Source of the DNA: Athripsodes cinereus
Lineage: Eukaryota; Arthropoda; Insecta; Trichoptera; Leptoceridae
DNA length: 64,000 bases
Reading direction: 5' to 3'
Assembly (NCBI GenBank): GCA_947579605.1
Contig: OX388313.1
Span: forward strand, 30,135,214 to 30,199,213
Part shown: in pieces, positions 11,578 through 23,125 of the stretch
Layout of the letters: each line of letters opens with the position of its first letter
How positions within the stretch are numbered: position 1 is the stretch's first letter
The notes under the pieces: model-generated
What the model saw: the letters and a program-made list of their open reading frames with translations, nothing else
Database searches by the model: none
What the model was told of the DNA's origin: nothing
Translations under genes and position numbers: made by a program

Positions 11578-11985
11578 TCTTATCTTATTGTAAGATGTTT
11601 AGTGTTTTTCAAAATATAGTTATCTGTAATATCAAAAACATAGAATTATTAATTCAGTGATATTTCAATGTTCTTTTGTCGAAGTATGCTAAACTTCAAA
11701 ATCTTAAAAAATCTTATATATCTACAACGATACTATTAATACGTCTTCTTATTTTATTGTAAGATGTTTAGAGTTTTTCAAAATATAGTTATCTGTTATA
11801 TCAAAAACATAGAATTATTAATTCAGTGATACTTCAATGTTCTATTGTCGAAGTATGCTAAACTCCAAAATCTAAAAAAATCTTATATATCGACAACGAT
11901 ACTATTAATACATGTTTTTATTTTATTGTAAGATATTCAGAGTTCCTTTTTATTTCAAAATATAGTTATCTGTTTTATCAAAAAC
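11578..11985 (+). repeat. 169-bp tandem repeat, ~2.4 units
   Basis: Units start at 11578, 11747 and 11916 with a TCTTATTTTATTGTAAGAT-type word and contain AAAATATAGTTATCTGT and ATAGAATTATTAATTCAG. A single diverged unit lies at about 10969, so the array belongs to the same composite repeat as the 776-bp-spaced duplication. Confidence 0.85.
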
Positions 11986-12580
11986 TGGGATCCAACTCAA
12001 ATACAATGGCATGAAATATATCATTTTTAATCATCTCATGTGCCTCATTTTTCTCATTTTTAATTAACCCATAGATAACATAAGTAAACTTGCATTTAAC
12101 ATAATACGGTGATAATTTAAGTAGGCACTTTTGTAATATATTACCACATATTATGCCTCCATCTATTTGTTTCATTAGAAGTATTTCATTTATTCAAAAC
12201 AAGCATCTAAAAACATGAGATTTTCAAAGTTTAGATATTAAGATATTGGCTATTGATAAAGTAAATTGTTAGAATTGCATACCAGCTTTATAATTCCGTT
12301 TTAAGGCAATGTCTCACTCCAAAAATAAAATTGTAGCTAAATATAAAACGTCATTTGTGTAACATCTATTTTAGGAATATGATTACATTTCAAATAAAGA
12401 ATTATGACCGCGATTTGTAATTTCACATAATAAAATTATTATTGTTTGGTTTGCGGTATTTTTAAATTTCACTGGGGTATTCTAAATTCAAAATAATTAT
12501 AGAATATTATACGTTCTAAATGCAAACATCTCAAAACTGTCATATAAGTGCCACAAATGTCAAAATCCAACGCTTTATCT
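11986..12580. other. Unassigned stretch
   Basis: A minus-strand open frame of 65 codons (11978-12175) directly follows the tandem repeat. It contains NEKNEAHEMIKN and is not recognised. It could be a remnant of an unidentified element. Confidence 0.35.
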
Positions 12581-12696
12581 GGGAGGCGTTCAGGGTAACA
12601 TAAATATCGCTCGATGTTCAGTGACCTGAGCGACCATGAAGTTGCAATGAGTGGTGAATGACACCCCGGATAATCGTGAACAACTTTGAGCGTTTT

Positions 12697-12790
12697 TATA
12701 TTATTATTATTATTTGGATGATTTGTAAAGCGCCGTTTTGTGAAAAAAAATCCACCTCAAGGGCGCTCACATCCCAAATGTCATCGTACT
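12697..12790 (-). mobile_element. L2-like LINE 3' end with (AAT)n tail
   Basis: Read on the minus strand, a GAGCGCCCTTGAGGTGG block and CACAAAACGGCGC are followed by an (AAT)n run (near 12701-12714). The fragment at 40469-40822 has the same CACAAAACGGCGC and a TTA/AAT microsatellite tail, which links both to the L2-like C-terminus seen there. Confidence 0.65.
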
Positions 12791-13009
12791 GGCGCCATTT
12801 TCGTAAGATTCATTCGCGGTAGTGCGTCATGCTTTACTTGATTACGTTTTTAATTTGAATAGTTAAATTGGCTTTGCTTTAAGAATGTTTTTAGGATAAT
12901 GCATATTTAAACAAACCGTAAAAAATAAATTATTCACTAAAATCTGCACTAACTATTTTAATTTCTCTTTCATTTCACTTCTTGAACTAAAAAAATATGA
13001 TTTTCTGTT

Positions 13010-13492
13010 TTGAAAAATTATATACCGACACTTATGTTTGCAAGCGAAACTTGGACGTGGTTGAAAAAGGATGAGAGTGGAATAAATGCTGTAGAGATGC
13101 GTTCACTGAGAAGAATGGTTGGTAAAACGTTGCGAGATAGAGTGAAGAATGAGGATATCAGGAGAATGAGCGGATGTGAGAGGAGTGTTGTGAACAGAAT
13201 GCGTGTAAACAAGTTGAGATGGTTTGGACATGTTGAGCGAATGCAAGATGAAAGGATGACGAAGAGGATGTATTTATCTGAAAGAAGGGGTGTGAGAAAG
13301 CGCGGACGTCCAAGAGCCACGTAGCTTGATCACGTGGACCAAATTCTTAAGGACGGACGCGTGCTGAGTAAGAGAAATCAGCGTGCATGTATGAGAAACT
13401 GGATGAATGTAGAGGAAGCGAAAGAAGTATGTAAGGATAGATCTATATGGCGTTCCGTTCTCTCTGCCTACCCCTCCTGGGACATGGCGTGA
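13010..13492 (+). pseudogene. LINE reverse-transcriptase C-terminal fragment
   Basis: The translation has the hallmark string FASETWTWLKKDES, then AVEMRSLRRMVGKTLRDRVK, NEDIRRMSG, KLRWFGHVERMQDERMTKR and RKRGRPRAT. This is the region after the catalytic RT domain in many non-LTR retrotransposons. An in-frame TAG at 13322-13324 stands where such proteins usually have Trp. Reading on gives LDHVDQILKDGR and CKDRSIWRSVLSAYPSWDMA before a TGA ending near 13492. The catalytic part is missing upstream, so this is a 5'-truncated dead copy. A second, more decayed copy of the family is at 23765-24095. Confidence 0.85.
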
Positions 13493-13753
13493 GGGTATAG
13501 TATAGTAGTAGTAGTAATTATATAAGACAAGAATACACCATAATTACGATTAACTTCGCAATTGTTTTGGCAACCGTCATCACTCAAACGTCAAGGTAAC
13601 TGTCAGAGTGATAATCATCTTGCTATGATTTTGGTAGATCACCCGACGACATGCCTGAACGCAACAGTGCGAGTCGTCGGGTGACTCGCTCCGGGCGCGT
13701 GAACGGATAGAGCGTCGTCGAGTGATCACTCGGTGACTGTTTGAACGCCTCCC

Positions 13754-14313
13754 TGGGTTGCTAGAAAATAAATGTTGCCAGAAAATTGGTTATTGGCTAT
13801 GGTTATTAATCTTTACTTTATTATGGTTTTATGAGTATTCGTTACTTTAAAATCAGTACCTGAAAAATAAATAATTGTTATTGATAATACATATCACACC
13901 AACATCAGTAGATTGGATTGCAGATTCTATTTAAAATAAGTTTTTGGTATATCTTACATTGAATCCGTTTGGTAATACGTGCTTATTTATGCATGATTTT
14001 GGCACGCATAGAGCAGATTATTATTATGACATATAGCTATTTTGGTGCTAAATAGATCTTAGACTTAAAGCATAATACTCAAGGTGTAACTAGACGTTAA
14101 ATTAGCTGACTGAAACATAATAATTTAGATTTGTAGACTGTAACTAGAAGTCAATTTTGTACACCGTAAATATATTTCAAATTTCCAATCTGTAAACGCC
14201 AATTAATGTTTGAGGAAAATGTTTGGTTGCTCCCGGTGAATAATAATTAATATGCTTAGTTGTTACCGGTACTTAATCCTTTTTAATTAAATGACATAAC
14301 ATCTGATTATCTA
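13754..14313. other. Unassigned stretch
   Basis: No gene is recognised. Two similar phrases about CTGAAAC(A/C) and GTCAA(T/A)TT (14105-14160 and 14755-14790) flank the TIR element at 14314, which suggests it inserted into a locally duplicated sequence. Confidence 0.35.
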
Positions 14314-14731
14314 AAGGAGCGCTCACATTTGTTCACTTCCAGTGATCACTCTGGATGATCCTCCAAAATAAAAAGGTGTGAACAGGCGTTTCATCAATAG
14401 TCAATCGTTTCATCAATCACTAGCGATTCCGGATGAAACCGATTACTACCCGACATAATGTTGACGAAAGGTCCTTTCACTGAAACGACCATAAACAAGT
14501 TTTATCCTTTAATTTGTCTTATTCTCTATGAATTTGTATTGAAAGTCAGAATCGTGTACCAAATTATCATACTTTCGTGAATTTTATTCATTTGATTTAA
14601 ATTTTATTAAGTGCTATTTTTCATTTATTTTTACGACGTCAAACTACATACAACATGACCGTGAGTGTCGGATGGCAGTGAATGTATAGGATGAACAAAT
14701 GTGAACAGGTGAAGCAATGTGAATGCTACTT
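14314..14731 (+). mobile_element. Non-autonomous TIR-1 element, TA target
   Basis: The left end is AAGGAGCGCTCACATTTGTT and the right end is the inverted AAGTAGCATTCACATTGC. Both are flanked by TA (14312-14313 and 14732-14733). Subterminal AGTGATCACTCTGGATGAT and GTTCACATTTGTTCATCC words repeat in both orientations. Inner words (CATAAACAAGTTT, TCAAACTACATACAACATGA) recur inverted in the copies at 41470-41787 and 60177-61298. The element is 418 bp with no coding capacity. Confidence 0.75.
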
Positions 14732-15799
14732 TAGTATTACAAACTGAAAAAAATGTAGACTGAAACCAGAAGTCAAATTTGCACACAGTTACTGGATGTT
14801 AAATTTCCAACATCCAGTAACTGTAAAACGACAATTCATGTTTGAGGAGGTCGTTTGGTTGTTACCATAGAATAATAAACATACTTTGATGTTATTGGTA
14901 GTTATTTTTTTTTATAAAAGATATACCTATCTGGGTTTTGTTATTTTTTTTATTTTTTAATCTAATGACAAAACATCTGAATATCTAAGTAACTGAAAAT
15001 AAAAACTTAAAATACCAATTCAAATGTGGGAAATTTTATTTAACTATGTTGGTAGGTAACCAACCAATTATTATTATTTTTTCTCAAAATAGAGCATTTA
15101 CCCGTTTTTTTTCTGTTATAGGCATTTCCTAATTTTTTACTTAAATAAGGGGATGTGGGTTTTAAACACTGAGTTTTTAAATTGGGAAGAGGTTAAAGTA
15201 CCTACTTTTTTTCAGGTAGGCACCTACTAATATTGACGTGTGTGATTACAAACTTCATGTTTTGAAATTGGGAAGAAATTTTTTTATATAGGTTTTGCAC
15301 TTTTTATTTACTTAATCAGTTTTACGTAGTTAGTGCTTTCTTCACTTTTTTCAATAAGATTGTGTAGTTTTAACACATTTATTTGGATGATTATCTGTTT
15401 TTAAACCCGAGCGATGCCGGGTTATAAAAGCTAGTTTAAAATAGGAACACTCCAATACATTCATACTACAGTAGCTCACTAATACATACAAGCACATGTT
15501 GTTTAAGAAACGTTAACTCAAAATGTGATAGACAATAATATTACATTTTCATAATGTTTCTTTCATTTGTATGTATTAGTAGTGATGTTTGAGTACACAT
15601 TTAATATTTCTGTATATAAATAGATAATAATTTTATCTCGGGTAGGTATAGACCAGAGACGTTCAACATAAACGAGACTGCTCACTTCCTTGTGCAAAAA
15701 ACTTACCACCTAAAATAGTAATCGATGTAGAAATGTCACTTTCTAACATATGGTTGTACTATGTATACCCACTTATATGATGTATTTGCAATATTGTTA
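14732..15799. other. Unassigned AT-rich stretch
   Basis: A short ATACCTATCTGGGTTTTGTTA block near 14922 resembles the 3' end of SINE-A. No gene is recognised. Confidence 0.4.
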
Positions 15800-15967
15800 T
15801 TATTATCTTAAAAAAATTACCCTTCACTGACACCATAACAGTTTTTGATCAAGCGATATCAACAGGAAAAAACAAGCGAAATCCAAAAAAAGAAACAAAA
15901 GAGAAAAAAACCACAAAAGAGACATCATCAAAATTAAACAACAGAATCAAAGGAGAGTCTCTATCCT
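15800..15967 (-). mobile_element. LINE 3' UTR fragment (R2 repeat) with AT tail
   Basis: Read on the minus strand, GGATAGAGACTCTCC, GATGATGTCTCTTTTGTG and CCTGTTGATATCGCTTGATC are followed by AACTGTTATGGTGTCAGTG and an AATAATAAC-like tail. The same order, ending in (AAT)n, is seen at 22741-22920. A microsatellite tail is typical of L2/CR1-group LINE 3' ends, so this is probably a 5'-truncated LINE copy. Confidence 0.6.
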
Positions 15968-16038
15968 AGCAAAAAAGTCATTGTATGTCATGTTGAAAAT
16001 ATCCTAGCAAAAAAAGTCATTGTATGTCATGATAAAAA
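15963..16038 (+). repeat. Tandem 38-bp repeat, two copies
   Basis: Units at 15963 and 16001 both contain ATCCTAGCAAAAAA and GTCATTGTATGTCATG. Confidence 0.85.
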
Positions 16039-16045
16039 TTAAATA

Positions 16046-16509
16046 ATTTTATAGCGTTGTTGACAGAAGAATTTTGTGTGTTCTGCTATCTGGTTATATA
16101 TGTTAGAAAAGGACACTTCTTTCCCGATATTGCTATCTTACGTGGTATGATATATTTTTTTATTAGGAATGTAGACATCATCGCCACGGCGGAAAGTATA
16201 TTTTTGCTTATACAGTATTTTGGTCAAAAGTGCACAATCTTGTCATTGTTAAATGTCTTTGGTATAGACAGTTAATATTGACCTACCTACCTAACTATGT
16301 ACCTATGTATTACCAAGTTGCTAGTGAAAAAAATATCTCTATAGGTATTCTGAATCTTTATAATGGTATGTATATTTTATTAATGTGTTTTAACTATTGC
16401 CAATTAATATTTTATTAGGTGCATAGGTAATTGTTTTTAATTCCAAATTCTATGTATCTATATATACCCTCATAGCATCTTCCGCAGACAGTAGATTAAT
16501 TGTTGCATA
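16046..16509. other. Unassigned stretch
   Basis: Two overlapping frames of 62-72 codons (16057-16418) are hydrophobic and AT-driven, with no motif. No gene is supported. Confidence 0.35.
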
Positions 16510-16740
16510 ATCAACAGTCTTCAGTCCTCGGTATGGGTGATATGCCTCACTTCTGTTGAATTGAAGGTGTTAAATGTTGTACGATTTTTTTATTGGCACG
16601 GAAGGACTGCTTGTATTTATATTTCATGCAGCTGGTTTTCTGGCTGCCCCACTTGTGGTGCTGTGATGGAAATTTATAAATAGATGGCTTACACGTGAGG
16701 TTTTTCGAACACCTGCCTTTTACTGGACATTTTAACTGTA
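16510..16740 (-). repeat. R-repeat pieces, two orientations
   Basis: Bases 16510-16672 follow the R-repeat in reverse (GGCACGGAAGGACTGCTTG, then GCTGCCCCACTTGTGGTG, then CTGTGATGG). Bases 16705-16738 (TTTTTCGAACACCTGCC, TTTTACTGGACAT) match its distal part on the plus strand. The two pieces therefore face each other, which points to a rearranged or doubly inserted copy. Confidence 0.6.
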
Positions 16741-18352
16741 AAAAATATTGGGATACTTATACCGAAACTTCTAAGCAGTAAAGTTCAGTTCATTTAGTTA
16801 TATTTATCTTTAGGTATGTCTAGTTAGACAAGCCTAGATAGCATTTCCTTTGCGATTCTATTTAGATTTATTTTTATTTAGATAGATAGAAAACTAATAA
16901 AAACATGCCAAGTCTTCATACTGTATATACGCTTGATATATTGTTGTTAGATACATAATGGCAACATTGGCTACTGTGTTCCATTAATTTAAATTCAAAA
17001 AAAGTTCTAACGCGAACCATTTCAAGGTTGCCAGGTCAGCAAACCATAGACACGATATTTATTACGACAACAACACACATAAACATTACTACTTATAAAA
17101 CATCACTAACACATATAAAACATCTAATAGAACTTTACAAACACTTATAAATCACATACACCAATTCAGATGGCGACTAGAACAAGGACACATAGACTCT
17201 TCTATCGGAGAACGCAGAAATGAAAAACGTATATAAATGTACACAATAATAATTATATCAAAAGACATAACACAATTCAACTGAACAGAGTATGAAATAT
17301 GTCTGAATAATGATAACAGTGACAAAAGCTAATAAATTTTAAATATAATATGTATTTGTTAATCGATAATATTCTATGGTAATTTTAAAATATGTAAAAA
17401 ATATGAAACACAAACAAATATTTCAAAATTAATGAGTAGCAAATAGTATGATTTTTGAAAATGGATTTCAAAGTTTGCATAAGAATATCTCAAGTCAAAG
17501 AACAGCTGAGAAATGTCAATAAGATGTTCTTATACCTATGCAAATTTTCATTGAGATATCGTAATTCGTTAGTTACGTAAATATCCCTTTTTTTCTAGAA
17601 AGGTCGATATTAATTTTGTGTGACATTACAGTTTCAATGTAAGTTGACAACGATTTTACTCTTTTAAAATTTATACATTGTATGTATGTACGTAATGTTT
17701 TGCAAAATATAAATATCTACGTTCGATTAATTGATCATATTATGCAAATAATATTGAAGGAGACTTAATTGGAGATTCTAAATAGTCGTTTTTCAAAACG
17801 CTATATTGGCTTATGCACCATTGGTCTAGCTACAGTTAAAATTCATGTTGGATATTATTTAGTATCAAGTTCAATGCGACCATAATAATATTTTTTCTTT
17901 GTTCTATTTTTGTCTATGTGAGCGCACCCTGGTGGTAGGTCTATAGTCTATGATGTACTCAATTATTATTTGTGTATAAACTTTTCCTCTTTGTACGTTG
18001 TCGTTGCCAAATTTTTGACATGTGTCATTAAAAAAAACGTTCGTCATAGATATGATGTTAATTTTTTAATCTATGTAATACCTTTGAAATATTATTACGT
18101 CTATAATGGGATGTCCGCATTTTGTATTTGATTGGTTAAAAATTGGCTAAAACACAGCCATTATTTATTTGTTTGCAATATTTGTAGTCTTTTGTAGCTA
18201 ATGTGACAAATTGTTCATCACTTTTTTTCCTCAAGAAGTCCATATTAGATTTCGTCCAAATAAATGTTTTATTCGACAATTTTTAAGACATTGTAAGGCT
18301 AACTTTGCAACTACGTGCAAGAATTTTCTTTCCCTTGTCTTAGTTGGGTCTA
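16741..18352. other. Unassigned AT-rich stretch
   Basis: No gene, SINE or inverted repeat is recognised. Short frames, including 71 codons at 18211-18426 overlapping the MITE that follows, have no motif. Confidence 0.4.
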
Positions 18353-18522
18353 CACTGAGAAAAATATTCACAACGAATCATTGGTTAATTTACCAACAAG
18401 TTGTTTGCGATAAGTTAATATTATAGATTCGTACTAATGAATCGTTTGTACAATCTCTAGTCCTAATCTGATAGTACGTACCAATGATTCGTTGTGAATA
18501 TTCGTTAGTATTTTTCTCAGTG
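18353..18522. mobile_element. 170-bp MITE with TA target duplication
   Basis: The ends are CACTGAGAAAAATA (18353-18366) and its inverse TATTTTTCTCAGTG (18509-18522), flanked by TA on each side. Inside them TTCACAACGAATCATTGGT near 18368 is repeated inverted near 18478. No coding capacity. The TA duplication suggests a Tc1/mariner-type transposase. Confidence 0.85.
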
Positions 18523-18716
18523 TAGATTTATATAAAGTATCTTAGTATCTATTTCTTCCAGAGATCTCTGTCTATTGTTGCTTCCAGAACTTCCAACCAT
18601 TCCTCACCAAGTCATTCAATACACATATTTGATTGCACTTCATCTTTCCAACTGCTTCTGGGACAACTAACAGATCTACTTCCCACTCCCTCAACTTCTA
18701 ATTTAAACTTTTTTTT

Positions 18717-18835
18717 TTAGAAAAAGATATATCTGGGTTTTGTTATATTTATTATTATTATAAAAAACATCACCCTGCACTGAGACCATAACAGCTTTTG
18801 GCCGAGGCGGTCTCAGCAGGAAAAATGAAAAAACA
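18717..18835. repeat. SINE-A 3' scrap next to an R2 fragment
   Basis: AAAAGATATATCTGGGTTTT (near 18722) matches the SINE-A 3' end. Bases 18764-18835 (CACCCTGCACTGAGACCATA, ACAGCTTTTGGCC, GGTCTCAGCAGG) match the R2 LINE 3' UTR in minus orientation, as at 15836. A further scrap near 18868 (GATATACCCAAATAAAACC) again resembles SINE-A. Confidence 0.55.
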
Positions 18836-19508
18836 AAAAAACAAAGAAATGCAAGTCAAGAAAAAAAAGATATACCCAAATAAAACCTTATACACCAGTT
18901 TATTTTCATAATTTTCTTTTCTTTAAGCCATTGTAGAATTTGATTGATTTCTTAATTTTAATTTTATGTGTATTCTCCATTGTTCATCTTGTAAATGATT
19001 TTGTTTTAAGGATTTTGTATTGGTTGCTGCTTTGTTTGGGTACCTAGGCTGCTCTGCTTTGATCCTCGTTATCTGTTGGCTTTCGTCGTGGTGTATATCT
19101 GATGTCAATATTGAGTCTGTGGTATGGGTGGATGATATAGGACACCAGTTAAATTCGATAGACCGAGGAATATTATTAGAAATATTTTTTATAAAAGGTA
19201 AAACCAAAAAAACATGTCCACCCTAAATCTGCCCACACCAATAGGTGGATACAGATATCATCTATCAAACTAAAATTAATTATAAATCCATGAAAACAGT
19301 AATAAATAAATTAAGTAATCGTATAATTACGTAAAATATTTACATACCTACATAATGATATATAATTAATAAAATAAAATAATTTATAATCGGACTTACC
19401 ATGTTTTTGCGCCCGGTTCTATTTTCAAAGTCAATATTCGGCCATGAACTTGTTTTGACAGATTATTTTTCCGTGTCTGTATTTCAGTATGAATGTGTAC
19501 ATAATACG
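18836..19508. other. Unassigned stretch
   Basis: A plus-strand frame of 68 codons (19020-19226) overlaps a minus-strand frame of 94 codons (18923-19207). Neither shows a recognisable domain. The segment 19010-19160 is less AT-rich than its neighbours and could be a worn transposon fragment. Confidence 0.35.
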
Positions 19509-19723
19509 TATTGTATACAATCGGTATTATATTGTATTTATATTGCGTATTATTGTATAATAATACACATACACACGTAATATGCGAGCGATTATAACTT
19601 ATAAGTACCTATATTGTGGCTGTATTGTATACAATCAGTATTATATTGTATTTGTATTGCGTGTTATTGTGTAACACATACACATATATGCGAGCGATTT
19701 ATAAGTACCTATATTGTTTCTGT
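19509..19723 (+). repeat. Tandem 114-bp duplication
   Basis: Units at 19509 and 19623 share TATTGTATACAATC(G/A)GTAT, ATGCGAGCGATT and TATAAGTACCTATATTGT with a few differences. Confidence 0.85.
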
Positions 19724-19841
19724 ATTAGTGTTTAACGCGACTAATACTAATGCAGCATGATATAACATTGCCTTTATTCATAAAATTGTATGTATGTATT
19801 GCTAGTGGACAGAAAACTGAAGAGCCGTATTATCTGAATAT

Positions 19842-19871
19842 TTTCATTATCATCATCATCATCATCATCAC
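19842..19871 (+). repeat. (ATC)n microsatellite
   Basis: A short run of ATC/TCA triplets. It accounts for the runs of Ile (plus strand) and Asp (minus strand) in overlapping frames. Confidence 0.9.
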
Positions 19872-20044
19872 GCCCTTCCCTTTCGGGGTAGGCACAAAGG
19901 ATCGAGCGCCAATTATTCCTATTCTTGCATATTATATTTATCTCTTCCGTCTTTTTACATGACACTTGAAAAGTAATGGATTTTTTTTTATTATTTGTAT
20001 CATTTTCTATGTGTATTTTGTGCAGATCAAATGTGGATATGATT

Positions 20045-20222
20045 TTTTTTAAGAGATATATCTGGGTTTTTGTTATAAACCTAAATACAACCTTATACAC
20101 CTTTCATAGTAAGCTAAAAGCATGTGTCGTGAAAGGGGAGTTTGCCGGCACCTGGTAATGAACCACGGACCCCCTGTTCACGAGGCCAAGACTCTACCTC
20201 CAGGTTACCGAGGAACTCACTC
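20045..20222 (-). mobile_element. SINE-A copy (tRNA-derived)
   Basis: Read on the minus strand, the head GAGTTCCTCGGTAACCTGG is followed by a B-box-like TGGTTCATTACC, CCGGCAAACTCCCC, TTTCACGACACATGC, AAGGTTGTATTTAGG and the tail AACAAAAACCCAGATATATC. Compare 34814-34992. The B-box carries substitutions relative to GGTTCGANNCC. Confidence 0.85.
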
Positions 20223-20685
20223 ACACAATGTACAAGTATAATAAATATGTACAAAATATATAAATAATCATTATTTTTTATTGCACATTAAAACTTGTCC
20301 TGAAAAGTAGGTCTCGACCAGACCACACATCAATCAAAACATCATCATTTCGCTAACCAAGTATAAAAATATAATATTATCAATATGAGGCGTACAAAAT
20401 ATGTTATCTGATCTGACCTTTACCGAAAGTAATAACACATGAAATTATCTAGTCATACCACAGGCAGTATGTATCTAATAAACATTACGTGTCGTAAACG
20501 ATATAAACACATTAAGTTATAACTTATAACTTATAAATAAAACTGTAATCCACGTGATTTAGGAACTATGTCGTCATAAAAATAAATCATCATTTTGTGC
20601 TATTAATCAATTTTATTTTATCGGCCGGCTATTCCAGTAATTCGTTGAAGATGTTTCGTACATTTTTTTTATTATAATAATTATA
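20223..20685. other. Unassigned AT-rich stretch
   Basis: Nothing recognised apart from AT-rich single-copy-looking sequence. Confidence 0.4.
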
Positions 20686-21010
20686 ATGCTATCAACTCTC
20701 ATCATTCCGTTGTTGGATACAGGCCTTTTCAAAACTCTTTTCCATCTTCTTCAATATGAACCTTACATTACTTTTAGGCTTCTTCTTGTATTAAACAAAG
20801 CTCTCCTTCTTTGTCTTCCACAGTCTTCTGTTGGATTCGACTTTCTTCCAGTACAGGCCCACCACTTTCTTAATGTCGTCAGTTCATCTTGTCGGGGTTC
20901 TATCCATACTTCTGCATCCTGTTCCATGCCTTCATTTCAGACCTTCTTCGTCCATCTATCATCAGGCATACGTATGAATGACATATGACCAGCTCGTTGT
21001 AAATTGAGCG
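20686..21010 (-). pseudogene. LINE reverse-transcriptase C-terminal remnant
   Basis: Minus-strand conceptual translation gives NLQRAGHMSFIRMPDDRWTK, then after frame changes RKVVGLYWKKVESNRRLWKT and MEKSFEKACIQQRNDE. These match the terminal part of LINE RT proteins (the AGHxxRMxDxRW and WKSLEEAYxQQ strings known from that region). Several frameshifts are needed. The overlapping 100-codon plus-strand frame is its antisense shadow. Confidence 0.7.
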
Positions 21011-21309
21011 TTGACAATTAATTACCATTAGCTAGCCAAAATCGCAATTTGTACAAAAATTTTAACTTTTAAAAATAGAGTCTATTTTGGATATAGGCTT
21101 TCGGAAGAAGTACCTAGGGACAGTTGATCTGGACTCAATAGTTAGGACAAGGGTAGACGAACATGATGAATGTATTTATAATTAAAAGATCATCTGCAAT
21201 ACCCTCTCAGAACTCAAATAAAAATCACTTTTGTTACAACAAATCAAGAACTGCTCTTTCGTCCACAAGCGTTTCAACGGCCCAGACATCCATTTCTCTC
21301 AATATTTGT

Positions 21310-21420
21310 TATGACAACGACATAAGATCACTGGGAATGTCTTGGGAAGAGCTGATTCAATAGGCGTCGAGACGCTCTGAACGGGGAAGGCTGGATTTCC
21401 CGAGAGATGCGTCGAAAGAC
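21310..21420 (+). pseudogene. LINE remnant (possible)
   Basis: NDIRSLGMSWEELIQ, a stop, then ASRRSERGRLDFPRDASKDV resembles the last residues of a LINE RT frame. The nucleotide string GGAATGTCTTGGGAAGAG is shared with 7471-7490. Confidence 0.45.
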
Positions 21421-22724
21421 GTATTAAGTATGTTAGTAATTTTGTGGTGTTCTATACCTATTGTTAACACATGGATATGGTTGTGTATCGCAGCTTTATA
21501 ATTTTGTTTGCAATTGATCCACAATCTATTTATTGTTTATGGTGACATTTGAATGATCTATATTTTTCTATGTAATATCACTCTCATTGTCAAAACCTGT
21601 GTGAATAAAGTGTTCCTTTAACAAACTTCGACACGTCTTTCAATAAAAATCCCGAATGCATCTCCCAGGCTAAAGGTTGGAATCCAACATGGTCCTATCG
21701 AACAGGATAGAGGAACCAGTGCCGAAGGAAATGTATTTCGTGGATTTGAAGACGTTTGTATCATTTAATCGACATTAGAAACATGTCAATATGGCGTGAA
21801 AGTCACCGCCATACAATGTGGGCATGGAGGCGTGTAATCTTCGAAAAGCAAAACCATCCGCTTATAAAAAGCAGCAAGATAAAATAAACAAGTAAGGGAA
21901 TTGTTCAATACAATAAAATAACATATTATTTCATCAAAAATATGACATTTATCAATAAAAATTGATAAAATCAATAACTCAGACTACGATTGAAATGAGT
22001 CTGAGTGATTTTTTAATAAAATCATCAAAAATTGATAATACTGAAACTTAGATCACGATGGAAATGGGTCAAGCGAAAGATTATCAAGAGCTGATGATCT
22101 CGACCACGATATAAATGGGTCAGGTCATCTTAATAAAATAATGAAGAACGACAAAAGGTGTCAACAAATTTACGGGTATTGGATTGAACATTTTGCTACA
22201 ATGAAAGAAGAAAAGTAGGCTGCCGCTTAAAATCACATCACATATGGAAAAATAAAGCTAATAAATATGTGAAGAAGGAGTCTATTACACATAAATTGCT
22301 GGAAATACGGAGGTAAAAGTGCATATAGTGAAAGTGAAATTATTGCGCATATAAAAAGTGAAATCTCTGTGTATAGTGGAAAGATATGCTTCTATGTCTC
22401 GCACTGTATATTTAATATTGTTTTGTTAACAAATGTATGGCGATTTCCAGGATAACTGGAGCTTGTAAAACGATGACTTCGACTTCGTTTGATGATGTCC
22501 ATAAATCAACATACCTACTTAAATAATACATGATATATATTATTATGACTTTGAACTGACCTCGATGTAATGACGATGTTGCCGTGAATGAGTTATTTTT
22601 ATTAATATCACATTATTAACGACATCAAATATTCCATTTTTTAATTTGGATCATCTCGATAAAAACTACCACACATGTTCTGAAAGATTGGCCAACATAT
22701 TTACTCTGCTTTTATCTATCTATC
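21421..22724. other. Unassigned stretch with diverged short tandem units
   Basis: Bases 21975-22125 contain three diverged units, each with ACGATTGAAATGAGTC or ACGATGGAAATGGGTC-like words. No gene is recognised. Confidence 0.4.
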
Positions 22725-23125
22725 TATACCATCACGGCATATCGCACATCTATGTAATGATTTAATCGCCAGGATAGAGACTCTTCTTTGATTCTTTTTG
22801 ATGATATCTCTTTTGTGTTTTTTTCCTCTCTCGCTGTTTTTTTTTTAATTTTTGAATTGGCATTTCTTTTTTTTTATTTTTCCTACTGAGATTTTATTTT
22901 AGAATAATAATAATAATAATGTGGGGTAGCCAGCAGATCAATTGCATCTAACAAACATGCAAGCTGTCCTTTCTAGATGTCAACCAACAATGAAGACACT
23001 CCGGGGGGGGGCAGTAAACCTCATCGCTAAAATATCTAAAATATATTTATTTTTTGCGTTTTACAGGACACTCGAAAACTTACGGAAAAGAGCAGAACAC
23101 CAATTCTTTACCGGGTGCTCCACGA
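22725..23125 (+). repeat. R-repeat copy split by an R2 insertion
   Basis: The proximal edge (TATACCATCACGGCATATC, 22725-22743) is separated from the remainder (GTGGGGTAGCCAGCAG from 22921, then ACAGGACACTCGAAAAC and TTTACCGGGTGCTCCACG to 23125) by about 180 bp of unrelated sequence. The uninterrupted copy at 41886 shows that the two parts are normally adjacent. Confidence 0.8.
22744..22920 (+). mobile_element. LINE 3' UTR fragment (R2) with (AAT)n tail
   Basis: The insertion contains GGATAGAGACTCTTC, TTGATGATATCTCTTTTGTG and TTCCTACTGAGATTTTATTT and ends in (AAT)n at 22902-22920. It matches 15800-15967 in the opposite orientation. The microsatellite tail abuts the resumed R-repeat, as expected for a 3'-anchored LINE insertion. 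Confidence 0.7.

Larger units (their letters stand above)
12581..13753. mobile_element. Candidate TIR element carrying LINE fragments
   Basis: A perfect 12-bp inverted repeat GGGAGGCGTTCA occurs at 12581-12592 and, inverted, at 13742-13753. Just inside both ends are GTTCAGTGACC (left) and GAGTGATCACTCGG (right), similar to the subterminal AGTGATCACTC of the element at 14314. Bases 13636-13692 hold a GC-rich hairpin (ATCACCCGACGAC with GTCGTCGGGTGA). The interior contains an L2-like LINE 3' end and an RT fragment, probably nested later. I found no clear target duplication. Confidence 0.5.
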
